From JBFKQC01 sp041627895 (GTDB lineage: Bacteria; Pseudomonadota; Alphaproteobacteria; Rhodobacterales; Rhodobacteraceae), in the NCBI GenBank assembly GCA_041627895.1, contig JBFKQC010000030.1, positions 1-42,558 on the forward strand: 42,558 nt of DNA, written 5' to 3'. The notes beneath the pieces are model-generated. The model had not been told where the DNA came from. It was given only the letters and a program-made list of their open reading frames with translations, and searched no databases. Positions 40,965-42,558 of the stretch are shown here, one piece after another (within the stretch, counting starts at the first letter, position 1; every line of letters starts with the position of its first letter). The translations under genes were made by a program, and so were the position numbers.

Positions 40965-41021
40965 TTGTAACTCCGCCCTCTTCGCGGAGGTAATTAAGAT
41001 TAACCAGGGATTAAGATCAGG

Positions 41022-41780
41022 TTAACGGCCGGTCGACAGAAAGCGGACCGCGCCCTGCGTGACATGGGCCGCTGCCAGCCGCCCCGTCGCATAGGCCCCA
41101 GTGTCGATCGCGATCCGACCCGCCTCGGCCTTCGGCGCCTCGACGATGGTGTGGCCATGCACGACCCAGACGCCGTCTGCCCGCGGCTGGCGCAGGAACT
41201 CCGGGTGCCCCCACAGAAGATGCCGCGCCTCCTGCGCCTCGATCGGCCGCCGGGGATCGGCCCCGCCGTGAACCACCGCCACATTGCCCGAACGCCAGGA
41301 CAGCGGCAGCGCGCGCAGCCAGCCGATCAGATCGCGGCCCATCGCCGCCGCCAGATCGTCGCGCACCTCGTCCAGCGACCGCCCGCCGCCGATCCCGACA
41401 CCGAAACTCGCAAGCGTCTGCAGGCCGCCGTTCCGCAGCCAGAGCGGCCCGGCCCGGCCCGGATCGTCGAGAAAGGCCAGGCACATGTCCTCGTGGTTGC
41501 CGCGCAGGCACACGATCGGTGCGCCGCGCCCGCCCCGCGCCGCCAGCAGGCGCAGCACCGCGGCCGATTCCTCGCCCCGGTCGATGTAGTCGCCGACGCA
41601 GATCACCGGGGCCGCCGCGTCGATCGCTTCGAGTTGCGCGAATAGGTCCTCAAGCAGGTGCAGCGCGCCGTGGATGTCGCCGACCGCGAAGAACGGCCGC
41701 TCGGGCGCCGGCGCCGCGGCACGCCCGCGCGCCGGGCGGCGTACCCCGAGCGCCCGCGAAATCGCGGCTAGAAATCCCAT
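41022..41780 (-). CDS. Metallophosphoesterase (PPP-type serine/threonine phosphatase family)
   Basis: A 252-aa phosphoprotein-phosphatase-family enzyme. Dimetal motifs GDIHG (34-38), GDYIDRG (63-69) and GNHED (94-98) are complete, then AVVHGGADP and VVHGHTIVEAP with GRIAIDTGAYATGRL. This fits the bacterial PPP/PrpE/ApaH-like group; protein phosphatase and dinucleoside-polyphosphate hydrolase roles are both possible. Alone, 57 bp upstream of the Wza-like gene on the same strand. The start ATG 41780 begins MGFLAAISRALG. Confidence 0.9.
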   Translation of the reverse strand: MGFLAAISRALGVRRPARGRAAAPAPERPFFAVGDIHGALHLLEDLFAQLEAIDAAAPVICVGDYIDRGEESAAVLRLLAARGGRGAPIVCLRGNHEDMCLAFLDDPGRAGPLWLRNGGLQTLASFGVGIGGGRSLDEVRDDLAAAMGRDLIGWLRALPLSWRSGNVAVVHGGADPRRPIEAQEARHLLWGHPEFLRQPRADGVWVVHGHTIVEAPKAEAGRIAIDTGAYATGRLAAAHVTQGAVRFLSTGR

Positions 41781-41911
41781 GCCATCGCGCTCGCCAAGCC
41801 GCGCCTCCGGTCCCGAAGCTGAATGCTCCGGACATAGTCCATCGCCCGGCAGCGGTCCATCGCCGCCGCAATCCGCAAGCGCCGCACAGGGCGGGAGAAT
41901 TAAAGGATCAG

Positions 41912-41958
41912 TGGTGAGCCGTGCAGGATTCGAACCTGCGACCCACTGATTAAAAGTC
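41912..41958 (-). other. 3' fragment of tRNA-Lys(TTT): candidate att site
   Basis: On the minus strand the sequence starts with GA CTTTTAA (anticodon loop with TTT), continues TCAGTGGGTCGCAGGTTCGA and ATCCTGCACGGCTCACCA. It thus covers the anticodon loop, T arm (TTCGAAT), 3' acceptor strand and CCA end. The 5' half is absent: the five bases before the loop (TAAGA rather than ACTGA) no longer pair with TCAGT. This is the classical footprint of a tRNA-targeting integrase, which duplicates the tRNA 3' end. An integrase N-terminus begins 170 bp away. The intact tRNA-Lys should lie at the far end of the element, outside the window. Confidence 0.85.
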
Positions 41959-42130
41959 TTATTCCTTCATTTTCGCGAAAATTCACATTGCCTCTACGGT
42001 GTTCAATTAATTTCATATTTTCATAGTAGTATCTCGTTTGATCGGGAATATCACATCGCCCGTCCCCTTTCAATTTCGATACACTTTGCTTACCTCATGC
42101 TTACCTATACATCTGTGAGGAAACTGCGGC
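41959..42130. other. AT-rich gap between att fragment and integrase, with repeated TGCTTACCT
   Basis: The base composition falls well below that of the chromosome. The 9-mer TGCTTACCT occurs at 42087-42095 and 42098-42106, an 11-bp period matching about one helical turn, which may represent arm-type integrase or excisionase sites. No gene is seen. Confidence 0.5.
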
Positions 42131-42472
42131 ATGTCCAGCGCAAGACTCTCCAAGTCCTTCATCGACAAGGTCAAGCCGGCCGAGTCCGATAGGATATTTT
42201 GGGACGTCGAACTCCCCGGCTTTGGTGTTCGGGTCAAGGCAAGTGGCGTCAAAAGTTACGTGGTTCAATATCGCAACCGCGCGACTGGCCGATCACGCAG
42301 AAAGACCATCGGTCGGCATGGGCCCTTGATGTCATTTCACCAGGCAAGGGAGATTGCGCGCGGGCTGTTGGCAGATGTGGCACGCGGAGGTGATCCGGTT
42401 GCGGATTTGAACTCACTTCGAACGTATCCGTCCGGTCTGACCGCACTGCCGCGCATGGCTAATGAGAGATAA
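42131..42472 (+). pseudogene. Truncated P4-type tyrosine integrase (N-terminal arm-binding domain only)
   Basis: A 113-aa reading frame beginning MSSARLSKSFIDKVKPAESD. It is the N-terminal DUF4102 arm-DNA-binding domain: IFWDVELPGFGVRVKASGVKSYVVQYRN, RATGRSRRKTIGRHGPLMSFHQAREIARGLLADVARGGDPVADL. Similarity ends at DPVADL near 42408; the last 21 residues are unrelated and the TAA stop lies in the flanking repeat. A normal integrase has about 400 residues with the catalytic R-H-R-Y domain, all missing. The gene was probably split by the adjacent insertion sequence, and the remainder may lie beyond the right edge. Confidence 0.85.
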
Positions 42473-42497
42473 TGTCCACTTGAGATAATGGACACTA
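42466..42497. repeat. Tandem imperfect 16-bp repeat at a probable insertion sequence end
   Basis: GAGATAATGTCCACTT (42466-42481) is followed by GAGATAATGGACACTA (42482-42497). TGTCCA (42473-42478) and TGGACA (42489-42494) form a dyad. Such repeats occur at the ends of insertion sequences. The repeats lie just before a transposase-like start and at the point where the integrase frame stops. Confidence 0.5.
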
Positions 42498-42509
42498 ACG
42501 GGGTTTCGG

Positions 42510-42558
42510 GTGGCGAAGCGGCGCAGGCGCAGGAACTGGAGTGACGACGAGAAACGGA
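42510..42558 (+). mobile_element. Start of transposase OrfA-like gene, cut by window edge
   Basis: From GTG 42510 the frame reads VAKRRRRRNWSDDEKR, which resembles the N-terminus of the helix-turn-helix OrfA proteins of IS66/IS3-type insertion sequences (a basic start, then a WS-D/E-EKR motif). Only 16 codons are visible, so the family is not fixed. Confidence 0.5.

Noticed and set aside
41912..41985. Complete tRNA-Lys gene
   Set aside because: The anticodon loop, T arm and 3' end are present, but the 5' acceptor strand, D arm and the 5' side of the anticodon stem are missing.

Overview
The window is GC-rich and densely coded, and it looks like an alphaproteobacterial chromosome, most likely from the Rhodobacterales (Rhodobacteraceae). 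This placement is inferred from gene content and order: histone-deacetylase-like gene/xseB/ispA/dxs, a MarR-OmpR pair resembling petP-petR, a FzlA-type glutathione-transferase-fold protein next to queG, and a FadB-like multifunctional enzyme coupled to an acyl-CoA ligase. No complete RNA gene and no CRISPR array were seen.

Left part (1-15.5 kb). The 5' end of dnaK (minus) has a heat-shock-like promoter and faces a divergent alkB. A minus-strand fatty-acid module follows: multifunctional 3-hydroxyacyl-CoA dehydrogenase/enoyl-CoA hydratase, acyl-CoA ligase and thioesterase II. A plus-strand adenine-salvage pair, adenine deaminase and AMP nucleosidase, overlaps by 4 nt. An HU-type protein with a clean terminator, a small membrane protein, an EamA exporter, a CAP-domain secreted protein, another membrane protein, and an overlapping aroC/MFS pair complete the section.

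Middle (15.5-31 kb). A TPP riboswitch precedes an overlapping thiBPQ thiamine ABC importer. Then come a Cys-rich protein of unknown function, mtgA, a FzlA-like protein, queG, a small basic protein and a second EamA exporter. After a 406-bp gap, ilvE is divergent from petP-petR across a region with a perfect 10-bp inverted element. Next are a secreted protein and a histone-deacetylase-like hydrolase, then the remnant of a second copy of its 3' end, then the isoprenoid run xseB-ispA-dxs. Directly after dxs lies a broken, truncated ornithine-cyclodeaminase-family gene.

Right part (31.5-42.6 kb). A reductase/epimerase stands divergent from an ArsR-SRPBCC-YCII-methyltransferase run, which converges on a second ArsR gene. 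The two ArsR genes have nearly the same recognition helix and matching GTTA-NN-TAAC palindromes at equal distance from their start codons. After a class II aldolase comes the most unusual locus: an acidic 77-aa protein made of two repeats ending in DLPAAxGG, overlapping a leaderless endolysin-like amidase, followed by a methyltransferase. Then come folD, exopolysaccharide genes (sugar transferase and Wza-like lipoprotein) and a PPP-type phosphatase. The window ends in accessory DNA: a 47-bp 3' fragment of a tRNA-Lys gene that looks like an attachment site, an AT-rich stretch, an integrase N-terminus that loses homology early, and the beginning of an insertion sequence. An integrated element probably extends beyond the right edge.
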